Source: Paenibacillus cymbidii
Lineage (GTDB): Bacteria > Bacillota > Bacilli > Paenibacillales > NBRC-103111
Assembly (NCBI RefSeq): GCF_004764705.1
Contig: NZ_SHLX01000042.1
Coordinates: forward strand, 1 to 64,000
DNA: 64,000 nt
Reading direction: 5' to 3'
A program made the position numbers and the translations under genes. Below are positions 17,640 through 26,020 of the stretch, piece after piece. The notes under the pieces are model-generated. The model was not told the DNA's origin, did not search any database, and saw only the letters and a list, made by a program, of their open reading frames with translations. The number at the start of each line of letters is the position of its first letter. Position 1 is the stretch's first letter.

Positions 17640-18740
17640 CTAGACGTTGAAGCGGAAATGCATGACATCGCCGTCCTGCACGACGTATTCCTTGCCTTCG
17701 AGCCGCAACTGCCCTTTCTCCCGCGCGCCGTTCATCGAGCCGGAAGCGACAAGATCGTCGTAAGAGACGACCTCCGCCCGGATGAACCCGCGTTCGAAGT
17801 CCGTATGAATGACGCCCGCCGCCTGCGGAGCTTTGATGCCCGCGCGAATGGTCCAGGCACGCACTTCCTGCACGCCGGCCGTAAAATACGTATAGAGCCC
17901 AAGCAGCTTGTAAGCCCCGCGGATCAAGCGGTTCAAACCCGACTCCGCCAGCCCGAGCTCCTCGAGGAACATCGCCTTGTCCTCGCCTTCCAGCTCGGCG
18001 ATTTCCGATTCCACCTTGGCGCTAATCGGCACGACTTCGGCGCCTTCCTGCGCCGCGAACTCGCGCACGCGCTGCACGTATGGATTGCCGTCGGCATTCG
18101 CCGCTTCGCCTTCGCTGACGTTGGCGGCGAACAGCATCGGCTTCATCGTCAGCAGATGCAGGTCGCGCACGAGCAGCTTCTCTTCGTCGCCCAGCTCGAG
18201 ACTGCGCGCCGGTTTGTCGGCGTACAGCGCTTCCTTGATCCGCTCGAGGCATTCCACTTCCGCCACTACTTTCTTGTCGCCGCCCTTGAGGTTTTTGCGC
18301 GAACGCTCCAGCCGCTTCTCCACCGATTCAATATCGGCCAGGATCAGCTCCAGATTGATCGTTTCGATATCGGAGATCGGATCGATCGTGCCGGAGACGT
18401 GCGTAATGTTCTCGTCCTGGAAGCAGCGCACGACGTGCACGATCGCATCCACCTCGCGGATGTGGGCAAGAAACTTGTTGCCGAGCCCTTCGCCCTTGCT
18501 CGCGCCTTTCACGAGGCCGGCGATGTCGACGAATTCGAACGCCGTAGGCACGATCCGCTGCGGATCGACGATCGCCGCCAGCTTGCCCAGCCGCTCGTCG
18601 GGAACTTCCACCACGCCCACGTTCGGATCAATCGTGCAGAACGGGTAGTTGGCCGATTCCGCGCCTGCTTGAGTAATTGCATTAAACAACGTCGATTTTC
18701 CAACATTCGGCAATCCGACGATGCCGGCTTTCAGTGCCAT
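17640..18740 (-). CDS. ychF: Ribosome-associated ATPase YchF/OLA1
   Basis: The 366-residue Obg-family ATPase has the P-loop GLPNVGKSTLFNAIT (near residue 8), a helical hairpin insertion rich in charged residues, and the C-terminal TGS-like domain (GVIHTDFERGFIRAEVVSYDD). YchF prefers ATP over GTP and binds ribosomes. The start is the ATG at 18740, with GGGGTG 9 nt upstream; the upstream GTG overlaps that site. A sigma-A-like promoter lies at 18782-18810. Confidence 0.96.
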   Translation of the reverse strand: MALKAGIVGLPNVGKSTLFNAITQAGAESANYPFCTIDPNVGVVEVPDERLGKLAAIVDPQRIVPTAFEFVDIAGLVKGASKGEGLGNKFLAHIREVDAIVHVVRCFQDENITHVSGTIDPISDIETINLELILADIESVEKRLERSRKNLKGGDKKVVAEVECLERIKEALYADKPARSLELGDEEKLLVRDLHLLTMKPMLFAANVSEGEAANADGNPYVQRVREFAAQEGAEVVPISAKVESEIAELEGEDKAMFLEELGLAESGLNRLIRGAYKLLGLYTYFTAGVQEVRAWTIRAGIKAPQAAGVIHTDFERGFIRAEVVSYDDLVASGSMNGAREKGQLRLEGKEYVVQDGDVMHFRFNV

Positions 18741-18781
18741 ATATAAGTACACCCCTTAATTTTCTGAAAATGACTCCATTC

Positions 18782-18810
18782 ATTATATAGCACTTCCCGA
18801 ACGGTGTCAT
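18782..18810 (-). promoter_or_regulatory. Sigma-A promoter of ychF
   Basis: Minus strand: -35 ATGACA (18810-18805), 17-nt spacer, -10 TATAAT (18787-18782), about 40 nt upstream of the ychF start. Confidence 0.6.
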
Positions 18811-18973
18811 CTTTCTCGCCAAACGCGCTGCCGCCCCTCGTACAAATCAAATGAATCTCCTCGTCCATCCGTCCACGAAACTGCTAGATTGCGAGAATAG
18901 AGTAAATGGAAGGGGCCGTTGCTCGCGACAGCGATGCTCCTTCGCGACCATCGATCGCAGGGAGGTGATTGCG

Positions 18974-19201
18974 ATGTCCATCGCCAAAAACCGCGATGTG
19001 GTCATCATCCGTTTCGTTCGCGTGAACGGCGTGAGGCGGATCGTCAGCGTCAGTGTGATCGGCAGCGCCCGGCCTTGCACAAGCACGCTGTTCCCCGGCG
19101 GAAGGGTGTTCATTGCCCTGAGCTGCCTGCTGACAAACGGGTTCCGCATCGTCTTCCGCAGCGGCTTCCGCATCGTGCTTGTCCGCCGCCGCATCCTGTA
19201 A
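18974..19201 (+). CDS. Small hypothetical protein (75 aa)
   Basis: The reading frame begins at an ATG preceded by an optimal site (GGGAGGTGATTGCG) and ends just before a terminator-like hairpin at 19221-19251, so it is probably expressed. The protein is basic, with a hydrophobic-arginine C-terminal half (FRIVFRSGFRIVLVRRRIL). No family was recognised, and no signal peptide is obvious. Confidence 0.5.
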   Translation: MSIAKNRDVVIIRFVRVNGVRRIVSVSVIGSARPCTSTLFPGGRVFIALSCLLTNGFRIVFRSGFRIVLVRRRIL

Positions 19202-19220
19202 TGCTGCCATGCGCGAAAAG

Positions 19221-19251
19221 GGACGAACGGCTGCCGGCCGTCGTCCTTTTT
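19221..19251 (+). terminator. Terminator after the small ORF
   Basis: A GC-rich stem with outer arms GGACGA and TCGTCC is followed by TTTTT. Confidence 0.65.
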
Positions 19252-19340
19252 GCGTCGGCATCGCTTCTTTCAGCGGAGGAGGAAGACAAATATTGTCTTG
19301 CGCCGAACAACGATTCACTAGACGGCTCCCGGCGGCAACT

Positions 19341-19385
19341 CTTATACTGCGCTTATACTGTGCTTATCCTGCACTGCGCTTATTG
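19341..19385 (+). repeat. Short tandem repeats upstream of the oxidoreductase gene
   Basis: Imperfect 11-bp units CTTATACTGCG, CTTATACTGTG, then CTTATCCTG and CTTATTG, lying directly before the ribosome site at about 19387. They may be an operator or a product of slippage. Confidence 0.5.
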
Positions 19386-19402
19386 AAGGGAGCGAAGCCG
19401 AC

Positions 19403-20431
19403 ATGAAATGCTGGGGAGTCGCCGTGATCGGATGCGGCGGGATCGGGAGTTTTCATCTGAAATCCGTGCAGGAACTGGAACAAGCGCGGCTGATCGGCAT
19501 TCATAGCCGGAGCGCCGAACGCGCGCGTGCCATTGGCGAACGGGAAGGCTGCTTGTGGACAACCGATTACCGGGAGCTGCTGCAGCACCCGGATGTCGAC
19601 GCGGTATGCGTGACGACGAGCAGCGGCAGCCATTACGCCATCGGAATGGAGGTGCTGCAGGCAGGCAAACATCTGCTGGTGGAGAAACCGCTGGCAATGA
19701 ACGCGCAGCAAGCCCGGGCCATGATCGCGGAAGCCGCGAGCCGCGGGCTGACGCTTGCCGTCGTATCGCAGCGCCGCTTCGAGCCGCAGACGACGGCGAT
19801 CAAACAAGCGGTATCGTCCGGCGCTATCGGCGAGCTGCTGTTCGTCGAGGCAGCCTGCCCTTACTGGCGCGATCAGGCGTACTACGATTCGGCTTCCTGG
19901 CGGGGCACGATTGCAGAGGACGGCGGAGCGCTGATGAACCAGGGAATCCACATTATCGATTTGATGCTGTGGATGGCGGGAGAGGCGAAGTCGGTATTCG
20001 CCAAAACGGCAACGCAACTCCACCAGATGGAAGCGGAGGATTTTGGGCTGGCGCTCATTACGTTCAGGAACGGAGCATTCGGCAAGCTGCTGGCCTCGAC
20101 GAACCTGCAGCCCGGGTTCCCGCAGAGCTTGCATCTGTACGGCAGCAAAGGCACGATCAAGCTGGAGGCGAACCGGATCGTGCATTGGACCGTTCCCGGC
20201 GTGGAACCGCCCGAGTCGCCGGGCGACGATTTCCATCCGGGGGGAGTGGCGATTCCGAACGACTTCCCGATCGACCAGCACAAGCGGCAAATCGCCGACT
20301 GGCTGGACAGCGCCGGACAAGGACGGCGTCCCCTGGTTGCCGGCGAAGACGGACTGCGCGCCTTGTCGCTGATTGAAGCGATCTACGAGTCGGCGGCGCG
20401 CGGCAGCGAAATCGAGATTCAATCGACATAA
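19403..20431 (+). CDS. Gfo/Idh/MocA family NAD(P)-dependent oxidoreductase
   Basis: The 342-residue protein has the N-terminal Rossmann motif VIGCGGIGSFH (residues 8-18), the family EKPLAMN motif near 94, and a C-terminal dimer/substrate domain with GGALMNQGIHIIDLML (near 173), whose His is the usual catalytic partner of the motif Lys. These enzymes oxidise or reduce sugars, inositols and related compounds; the substrate cannot be told. It stands alone between terminators. The ribosome site is GAAGGGAG. Confidence 0.9.
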   Translation: MKCWGVAVIGCGGIGSFHLKSVQELEQARLIGIHSRSAERARAIGEREGCLWTTDYRELLQHPDVDAVCVTTSSGSHYAIGMEVLQAGKHLLVEKPLAMNAQQARAMIAEAASRGLTLAVVSQRRFEPQTTAIKQAVSSGAIGELLFVEAACPYWRDQAYYDSASWRGTIAEDGGALMNQGIHIIDLMLWMAGEAKSVFAKTATQLHQMEAEDFGLALITFRNGAFGKLLASTNLQPGFPQSLHLYGSKGTIKLEANRIVHWTVPGVEPPESPGDDFHPGGVAIPNDFPIDQHKRQIADWLDSAGQGRRPLVAGEDGLRALSLIEAIYESAARGSEIEIQST

Positions 20432-20439
20432 CCGGCAGA

Positions 20440-20485
20440 AGAACCCCCGGCAACGGACCTCAAGATCCATTTCCGGGGTGGTTCT
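20440..20485. terminator. Hairpin between convergent genes
   Basis: Arms AGAACCCCCGG (20440-20450) and CCGGGGTGGTTCT (20473-20485). It probably terminates the oxidoreductase and possibly the converging PilZ gene; the U-runs are weak. Confidence 0.5.
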
Positions 20486-20499
20486 GTTTGCGCCGGGTT

Positions 20500-21207
20500 T
20501 TATTTGAACGTCCGCTTCTTCGTCTCCGTCTTCTTGCGGCTCGCATGCGATTCCACTTGCGCCCGAAGCACGAAACCTCGCAGCGTGTTCAGCGAATCCT
20601 TGGACAGCTCGACGAATCTCGCCCCGTAGTAAACGCCGTTCGCCGCCGAGTCGCGGCGCACAATTTCCACTTCGCACACCAGCGGTTTCTCCAGCTGCAC
20701 GGTTAAGCCGACCTTGGCTTTCTCCGGAATGCTCCATTCGCCTTCGATCGTGAACCCGATGCCGCTGACGCTCATGTTGTTGACCGTGAACGGAATCGTT
20801 TGCTCGCTTGATCCCCCTGCATCTCCGGCCGTTTCAATCGCGTGCACGTGTCCGGGACGTTCGATGTCGACGCGAGGATGCTCCCGCTTCTCGGCGAACT
20901 TCCGGCGGTTCTCCGGCGGATTGATGACGATGAGCGTCTCGTCGTCCTTGGCGATCACCGTCGATTGAAACATGCACAGCCCGATCGGCGAATAAATCGC
21001 GATCCGCACCGAGTCGCCGAGCTCATAGCGCTTGCTTTCGCCCATCTCGATTTCGAGCATGTCGCCTTCCAAGTGGATCAAGATGCCGGTGGAAACGAAA
21101 TCCTTCCGCTCGACGACCGTGCGGCTGTTAAGCAAGATCGTGGCAGCCGGCAGCGGCTTGCCGTCGCCCGCCTCCATGCGGACAGAGTTCGCGGCGCTGT
21201 TCGACAT
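20500..21207 (-). CDS. PilZ-domain c-di-GMP receptor (YpfA-like)
   Basis: The 235-residue protein has an N-terminal YcgR-like domain and a C-terminal PilZ domain with the ligand residues R-x-x-x-R (KREHPRVDI near 110) and an N-x-S-x-x-G motif (NNMSVSGIGF near 145). It should bind c-di-GMP and act on motility or exopolysaccharide output. The start is the ATG at 21207 with AAAGGTGG 7 nt upstream. Its 5' leader holds a c-di-GMP-I riboswitch and terminator, so c-di-GMP appears to control both synthesis and activity of this receptor. Confidence 0.9.
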   Translation of the reverse strand: MSNSAANSVRMEAGDGKPLPAATILLNSRTVVERKDFVSTGILIHLEGDMLEIEMGESKRYELGDSVRIAIYSPIGLCMFQSTVIAKDDETLIVINPPENRRKFAEKREHPRVDIERPGHVHAIETAGDAGGSSEQTIPFTVNNMSVSGIGFTIEGEWSIPEKAKVGLTVQLEKPLVCEVEIVRRDSAANGVYYGARFVELSKDSLNTLRGFVLRAQVESHASRKKTETKKRTFK

Positions 21208-21232
21208 TGGAAGACCACCTTTCATGGAGAAT

Positions 21233-21272
21233 GGAAGAAAAAAGAGAAGACCGCTTCTGGAACGAAGCGGCC
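21233..21272 (-). terminator. Riboswitch expression platform: intrinsic terminator
   Basis: Stem CCGCTTC/GAAGCGG (within 21251-21270) followed on the minus strand by a U-rich run (complement of 21233-21246). It lies between the aptamer and the PilZ ribosome site. Confidence 0.65.
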
Positions 21273-21310
21273 GAATGTACGCGTTGTACGCGAAAAAATG
21301 CTCGACTTCC

Positions 21311-21403
21311 CTTCGGCAGCCAGGCTGTCATGGTCCGGAAGCGAATCCGGGCGGTAGACCCTCGGCTTTGCGTCCTTGCCTTTCGGCAAGTTTGCCTTGA
21401 TCG
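21311..21403 (-). promoter_or_regulatory. Cyclic-di-GMP-I (GEMM-I) riboswitch aptamer
   Basis: On the minus strand the leader contains the GEMM-I landmarks in order: GGCAAAC; a stem closed by a GAAA tetraloop (TTGCC-GAAA-GGCAA); GGACGCAAAGCC; a second stem region starting GGTCTACC; and a closing segment GACAGCC then GGCTGCC. It starts about 12 nt after the predicted transcription start of the PilZ promoter (21423-21451) and is followed by an intrinsic terminator. Confidence 0.88.
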
Positions 21404-21422
21404 AAACGATGAAATTACGTTC

Positions 21423-21480
21423 AGTATAGTCAATTTTTTCTCCGGTTTCAATTGATATTTCATTAATTTTCATGAAATAT
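21423..21480 (-). promoter_or_regulatory. PilZ promoter with upstream inverted repeat
   Basis: Minus strand: -35 TTGAAA (21451-21446), 17-nt spacer, -10 TATACT (21428-21423). Directly upstream is an inverted repeat, ATATTTCAT (21455-21463) and ATGAAATAT (21472-21480), a possible regulator site. Confidence 0.65.
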
Positions 21481-21514
21481 TGCCGAACTTATTTCATTTT
21501 GTCGACTGCACCGG

Positions 21515-21746
21515 TTGTCCACAACTTGCCGTGCGGCGGAACGCCGCCGTACAATAGAGAAAGTGAAGCCGATTCATGTGCGTAATCGGTGAGTTATCCC
21601 GGCTTTTCCCACAAGTTTGACCTGCAAATGTGCATAACACCCCCACTTATCCACCGGGTTATCCCCAGCATGTTAACAACGAATACATGTTCGTTCCGGT
21701 TTATCCACATAAACTTGTGAACAACCTGTAGATAACTTGTGGAAAA
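21515..21746. other. Cluster of DnaA-box-like 9-mers upstream of tadA
   Basis: Exact TTATNCACA boxes lie at 21701-21709 (plus, TTATCCACA) and 21629-21637 (minus, TTATGCACA). One-mismatch boxes lie at 21515-21523, 21647-21655 and 21659-21667 (plus) and at 21716-21724, 21727-21735 and 21738-21746 (minus). That is eight candidate boxes in 232 bp, with no dnaA or dnaN gene nearby. The cluster ends at the tadA ribosome site. Confidence 0.65.
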
Positions 21747-21758
21747 GGAGCTGTCGCC

Positions 21759-22265
21759 ATGGAACTATTCGCATCCGATTGCGATACCCACGAATACTGG
21801 ATGCGCGAAGCGATCGCCGAAGCGCGCAAGGCGGAAGCGATCCGCGAGGTGCCGATCGGCGCCGTGATTGTGCAGGGCGGCGCGATTATCGGCCGCGGGC
21901 ACAATCTTCGCGAAACGTCGCTGGACCCGACCGCCCACGCCGAAATGATCGCCATCCGCCAGGCGAGCGAGGCGCTTGGCGCTTGGCGGCTTCTCGACTG
22001 CCGGCTGTACGTGACGCTGGAGCCGTGCCCAATGTGTGCGGGGGCGATCGTGCAATCGCGCGTGACGCAAGTCATTTACGGCACCGCCGACCCGAAGGCG
22101 GGCTGCGCGGGCACGCTGATGAACCTGCTGCAGGAGGAGCGCTTCAACCATCGCACGGACGTCGTCTCCGGCGTCCTGCAGGAAGAATGCGCGGCGCTGC
22201 TGAGCGACTTCTTCCGCGGCTTGCGGCGGGAACGGGCGAAGTCGGCGGACGCGGCAGCGGAATAG
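21759..22265 (+). CDS. tadA: tRNA(adenine34) deaminase
   Basis: The 168-residue zinc deaminase has HAEM (near 62, catalytic Glu) and PCPMC (near 89), which ligate zinc. It converts A34 to inosine in tRNA-Arg(ACG). Length and motifs are normal for TadA. An AAAGGAG site lies 8 nt before the ATG. In Bacillus it neighbours the SRP RNA and dnaX; here an ABC exporter follows instead, with its own promoter. A DnaA-box cluster covers its upstream region. Confidence 0.95.
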   Translation: MELFASDCDTHEYWMREAIAEARKAEAIREVPIGAVIVQGGAIIGRGHNLRETSLDPTAHAEMIAIRQASEALGAWRLLDCRLYVTLEPCPMCAGAIVQSRVTQVIYGTADPKAGCAGTLMNLLQEERFNHRTDVVSGVLQEECAALLSDFFRGLRRERAKSADAAAE

Positions 22266-22315
22266 GCGTCCGCGGCAGTCCGCCGTTTTGCCGGCGGCGA
22301 ATCGGCAACTAACTG

Positions 22316-22344
22316 TTGACAACCTTTCTATTATTCCATAATAT
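22316..22344 (+). promoter_or_regulatory. Strong sigma-A promoter of the ABC exporter operon
   Basis: -35 TTGACA (22316-22321), 17-nt spacer, -10 TAATAT (22339-22344); the start codon is about 30 nt downstream. Confidence 0.8.
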
Positions 22345-22376
22345 AGAAACCCGAGTGCCATTTCCCGTAAAGGTCG

Positions 22377-24230
22377 GTGCGCCGCTTGCAGACACAATCC
22401 CGCAGTCCCGCATCATCCGCTTCGCCTGCCGCTCCCGTCTCGCCCGCTGCCCCGGAAGGCGCGCCTCCGAAGCTTTGGCCCGTCTACGTCTGGTCCGTCT
22501 CGTTCCTGAAGCCTTACGCCGGCCTCTTCCTCCTGCTTCTGCTCGTGATGGGCGTCCTGTCGGCTGCGGAGCTGATCGTGCCGCAATTCATCCGCACCTT
22601 TATCGACCAGATTGTGCCGGAGCGCGATTGGCGACGCTTCCATCTGCTGCTCGCCGGTCTGGGCGGTGTCATCCTGCTCGTGCTGGGCGCCAGCATGCTG
22701 AACAATTTGCTGCAGCGCCACCTGCAGGAGAAAGCGGCCCGCGACCTGCAGCATACGATCTTCACCCACTTGCGCAAGCTCGGCTTCGCCTACTACGAAC
22801 AAAATCCCGTCGGGCAAACGCTGTCCTTCCTCAACACCGAAGTCGCCGCGCTTCAGAACATGTACCGCACCCATTTTCCCTTCATGATCAGCGGCTCGAT
22901 CTTTTCGCTCATCTCCATCGCCATGATGGCGTCGCTCAGCTTGCGGCTGACGGCGGTCGTGATTCCTTGCTTCCTGCTCTACTACCTGTTCGGGCCGATG
23001 CTGGAGCGCAAAGCGTCGCTCACCGGCAAAGTCATGTCGGAGCACCGCGTTGCGGAGAACCAGAAAGTTTACGAAAGCGTGTCGGCGTTGACGGAGCTGC
23101 GCGTATTTGCCGCGGAGCCGTGGGATTTGCGCCGCTTCCTGGAGAAGGTCGCCACCTTCAACGCCAGCATGATCCGCACGTACTGGTACGCTTACTGGCG
23201 CGGCACGAACCGCCGGCTGACCTATAATGTCGGGGCGGTGGCGATTTTTATTTACGGCTTCTATTTGCTGAAGGGCGGCTCGCTGTCGGTAGGCGCGTTC
23301 GTTTCATTCATCTTGTATTATTTTACGGCGATGCACCGGCTCACGGCAGTCGTCACCAACGTGACCGAGCAGAAGGTGCTGATGTACCAGGCAGAGCGGC
23401 TGTACCGGTTCGTCCGGCAGTCGCCCGAGGTCGAGGAAGCGGCGCAGCCGGTTCACTGGCGCGAGCCGCGCGGGCATATCCGTTTCCGCGGCGTGACTTT
23501 CGCTTATCGGCAAGGAGGGCAAGGAAAGCCGGTTCTGCAATCGTGCGATCTCGAGGTGCGTCCCGGCGAACGGTTCGCTCTGGTCGGCACGACCGGGAAC
23601 GGCAAATCGACCGTGCTGAAGCTGATCGGCCGTTTCTACGATCCGCAGGAGGGGGAGATCACGATCGATGGCGTGCCGCTGAATCGGCTGTCCTTCTCCT
23701 CCTTGCGGCAATCGCTCGGCTACGTGATGCAGGAAACGTATTTGTTCGGTACGACGGTGCGCGACAACATCAAGTTCGGCCGCCCGCAGGCCGGCGAAGA
23801 CGAGGTCGTGGCAGCTGCCCGCGCGGCGTACGCGCACGATTTTATCGAAGCGCTGCCGGACGGCTACGACACGATCGTCGGCGAGCGCGGCGTCAAGCTG
23901 TCGGGCGGACAGAAACAACGCATCGCCATCGCCCGCATGCTGATCAAGAATCCCGCCGTCGTCCTGTTGGACGAAGCTACCTCCACGCTGGACAACACAA
24001 GCGAAGCCGAGGTGCAGAAAGCGTTCGGGTCGTTGCTGCACGGCCGTACGGTCGTCGCTGTCGCCCATCGGCTGAGCACGGTGAAAGACTTTGACCGCAT
24101 CGCCGTCATCGAGGACGGCCGCGTCGCCGAAATCGGCACCTACGACGAGTTGATGCGCCTGGATGGCGCGTTCCGACACCTGGTGCAAGGGCAAGAACGG
24201 GAAGCGGAGAAGGAGGCGGCTCATGGCTAA
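22377..24230 (+). CDS. ABC exporter half-transporter, subunit 1
   Basis: The 617-residue protein has an N-terminal six-helix exporter domain (about 40-340) and an ATPase domain with Walker A GTTGNGKST (near 404), LSGGQ (near 508) and Walker B VVLLDEATSTLD with the catalytic Glu. It overlaps the second half-transporter gene by 8 bp, so the two probably form a heterodimer like BmrCD/YheIH multidrug exporters. The N-terminus is Ser/Ala/Pro-rich. The GTG start has a modest AAAGG site. The substrate is unknown. Confidence 0.9.
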   Translation: MRRLQTQSRSPASSASPAAPVSPAAPEGAPPKLWPVYVWSVSFLKPYAGLFLLLLLVMGVLSAAELIVPQFIRTFIDQIVPERDWRRFHLLLAGLGGVILLVLGASMLNNLLQRHLQEKAARDLQHTIFTHLRKLGFAYYEQNPVGQTLSFLNTEVAALQNMYRTHFPFMISGSIFSLISIAMMASLSLRLTAVVIPCFLLYYLFGPMLERKASLTGKVMSEHRVAENQKVYESVSALTELRVFAAEPWDLRRFLEKVATFNASMIRTYWYAYWRGTNRRLTYNVGAVAIFIYGFYLLKGGSLSVGAFVSFILYYFTAMHRLTAVVTNVTEQKVLMYQAERLYRFVRQSPEVEEAAQPVHWREPRGHIRFRGVTFAYRQGGQGKPVLQSCDLEVRPGERFALVGTTGNGKSTVLKLIGRFYDPQEGEITIDGVPLNRLSFSSLRQSLGYVMQETYLFGTTVRDNIKFGRPQAGEDEVVAAARAAYAHDFIEALPDGYDTIVGERGVKLSGGQKQRIAIARMLIKNPAVVLLDEATSTLDNTSEAEVQKAFGSLLHGRTVVAVAHRLSTVKDFDRIAVIEDGRVAEIGTYDELMRLDGAFRHLVQGQEREAEKEAAHG

Positions 24231-25941
24231 CTGGAAATGGTTATGGTCGCACACCTCCGGCGCACGCGGCTTGCTGCTGCTGGCGCTGCTGCTGATGGCG
24301 GCCGAGGCCGGCTCCAACCTGGCGGCCACCGCCTTGAACCAGGCGATGATCGACCAGGTGCTCACCGGTGGGCATTACGAGCGATTCTGGCCGATTCTGC
24401 TGGAAATCGCCGCTGCTTATGCCGTGTACTCGCTCTTGTTCACTTTCGGTCCGCACGCGATTCACTTGACGATCGCACGGCTGCGCACTTCCATGAGCGA
24501 AGAGCTGATGCGGCATATGTACCGGATTCCGGTCGGCCGGCTGCAGCAGAAGCGGACCGCCGATTTTGTCTACCATTTCTCGAACGACTTGCAGGTTTGC
24601 GCCAATATGATCGGCGCCGACTTTCCCCGGCTCGTGCAGCAGCTCGTCACCGCCGCGATCATCGTCGGCATCATGGCATCCGCCAGCGGGTGGATGCTCG
24701 GCGCAATGCTGCTGTTCAGCGCGCTGTACCTCGCGCTCGGGCGCCTGTTCGCCCCCGCCCGCCGGGCGGTATCCGCCGAAGTGAGCCGGCATCGTTCCGC
24801 GCTGCTCGTCCATCTGGAGGAAGGCGTCTCCGCGACGCGCGAGGTGATCGCCTTCCACCGCCAGGAATGGGAAGCGGAAGCGTATCGCAGCAAGTTCGGC
24901 GCCTATTTCGCCAGCATTATGAAAGAAGGCAAGCTCATCAACAAGCAGCTGATTCTGAGCGATCCGATCAAGTGGGGCTCGATGCTGTTCGTGCTCGGCT
25001 TCGGCGGCGCCCTGGTGCTGCAGGGGCAGCTGTCGCTCGGCATGTTCGTCATCTCGTTCCAGTTCACGCTGCGGATGATGGATTCGATCGGCGGGCTGTT
25101 CCAGTTTGCGCTCGGGCTGTCGGGCAAGATGGCTTCCGTCGACCGGGTCCGCAACGTGCTCGCCGAGGAGCAGGTGCCAGAAGGCACGCTGCCGCTGCAG
25201 GAGCCGATCCGCTCCGTCCGATTCGATAGCGTGGCCTTCGCCTACAATGCGCAGCCGGTGCTGGAGCGGCTCGACCTGACGCTGCCGGCCGGCGGCAAAA
25301 TCGCCTTTGTCGGCGCCAGCGGCGGCGGCAAATCGACGATCGCCGGGCTGCTCGTTCGCTTCTTCGAACCGACGGGCGGCACCATCGACGTCAACGGCGT
25401 TCCGCTCGCATCGATTCGCCGGTCCGACTGGATGAGCCGGGTCACGCTCGTTTTTCAGGAGCCGTACCTGTTCCCCGATACGATCCGGACGAACTTGCTG
25501 CTCGGCAGCGAGAACGTGTCCGAGGCGCGTATGATCGAGGTGTGCCGGGCGATGCACATCCACGACTTCATCGCCGGGCTGCCGCATGGCTACGACACGA
25601 CGATCGGCGAGCGCGGCGTAACGCTGTCGGGCGGGCAGCGGCAGCGGGTGGCCCTGGCCCGGGCGGTGCTGCGCGACACGGAGGTGCTCATTCTCGACGA
25701 GGCGACGTCTTCGCTCGATCTGGAGACAGAGCGCCGCGTGCAGGAGAGCCTCGACCGGCTTCGCCAGGGCCGGATGACGATCATCATCGCCCACCGGCTG
25801 TCGACGATCCGCAACGCGGACCGCATCTTCGTCATGGACGGCGGCGCTGTCGCCGAGCAAGGCACGCACGACGAGCTGCTGCGTTCCGGGCGCGTCTACA
25901 GCAGCCTTGTGGCGAAGCAGCGGGAAAACGCGGCGGTATAG
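24223..25941 (+). CDS. ABC exporter half-transporter, subunit 2
   Basis: The 572-residue partner of the preceding gene has a membrane domain followed by an ATPase domain with Walker A GASGGGKST (near 364), LSGGQRQRVALARA (near 467) and Walker B LILDEATSSLD. The ATG at 24223 has GGAGG upstream and overlaps the previous stop (ATGGCTAA), which indicates translational coupling. Both ATP sites look intact by motif, unlike many heterodimers that have one degenerate site. It may export a drug, lipid or peptide. Confidence 0.9.
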   Translation: MANWKWLWSHTSGARGLLLLALLLMAAEAGSNLAATALNQAMIDQVLTGGHYERFWPILLEIAAAYAVYSLLFTFGPHAIHLTIARLRTSMSEELMRHMYRIPVGRLQQKRTADFVYHFSNDLQVCANMIGADFPRLVQQLVTAAIIVGIMASASGWMLGAMLLFSALYLALGRLFAPARRAVSAEVSRHRSALLVHLEEGVSATREVIAFHRQEWEAEAYRSKFGAYFASIMKEGKLINKQLILSDPIKWGSMLFVLGFGGALVLQGQLSLGMFVISFQFTLRMMDSIGGLFQFALGLSGKMASVDRVRNVLAEEQVPEGTLPLQEPIRSVRFDSVAFAYNAQPVLERLDLTLPAGGKIAFVGASGGGKSTIAGLLVRFFEPTGGTIDVNGVPLASIRRSDWMSRVTLVFQEPYLFPDTIRTNLLLGSENVSEARMIEVCRAMHIHDFIAGLPHGYDTTIGERGVTLSGGQRQRVALARAVLRDTEVLILDEATSSLDLETERRVQESLDRLRQGRMTIIIAHRLSTIRNADRIFVMDGGAVAEQGTHDELLRSGRVYSSLVAKQRENAAV

Positions 25942-26020
25942 CGCGAAGCGGCGCTGCAACATTTTGTCACACAAATCGTCTATCTAAAAGAGGAACACTA
26001 ACCTGCCCGGACCGGAACAC

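Noticed and set aside
21208..21758. Chromosomal oriC
   Set aside because: There is no dnaA, dnaN or rpmH next to the cluster and no clear AT-rich unwinding element, so only a DnaA-box cluster is claimed.
22266..22376. SRP RNA gene after tadA as in Bacillus
   Set aside because: The interval is only 111 bp, contains a clear promoter for the exporter, and lacks the conserved SRP RNA hairpin.
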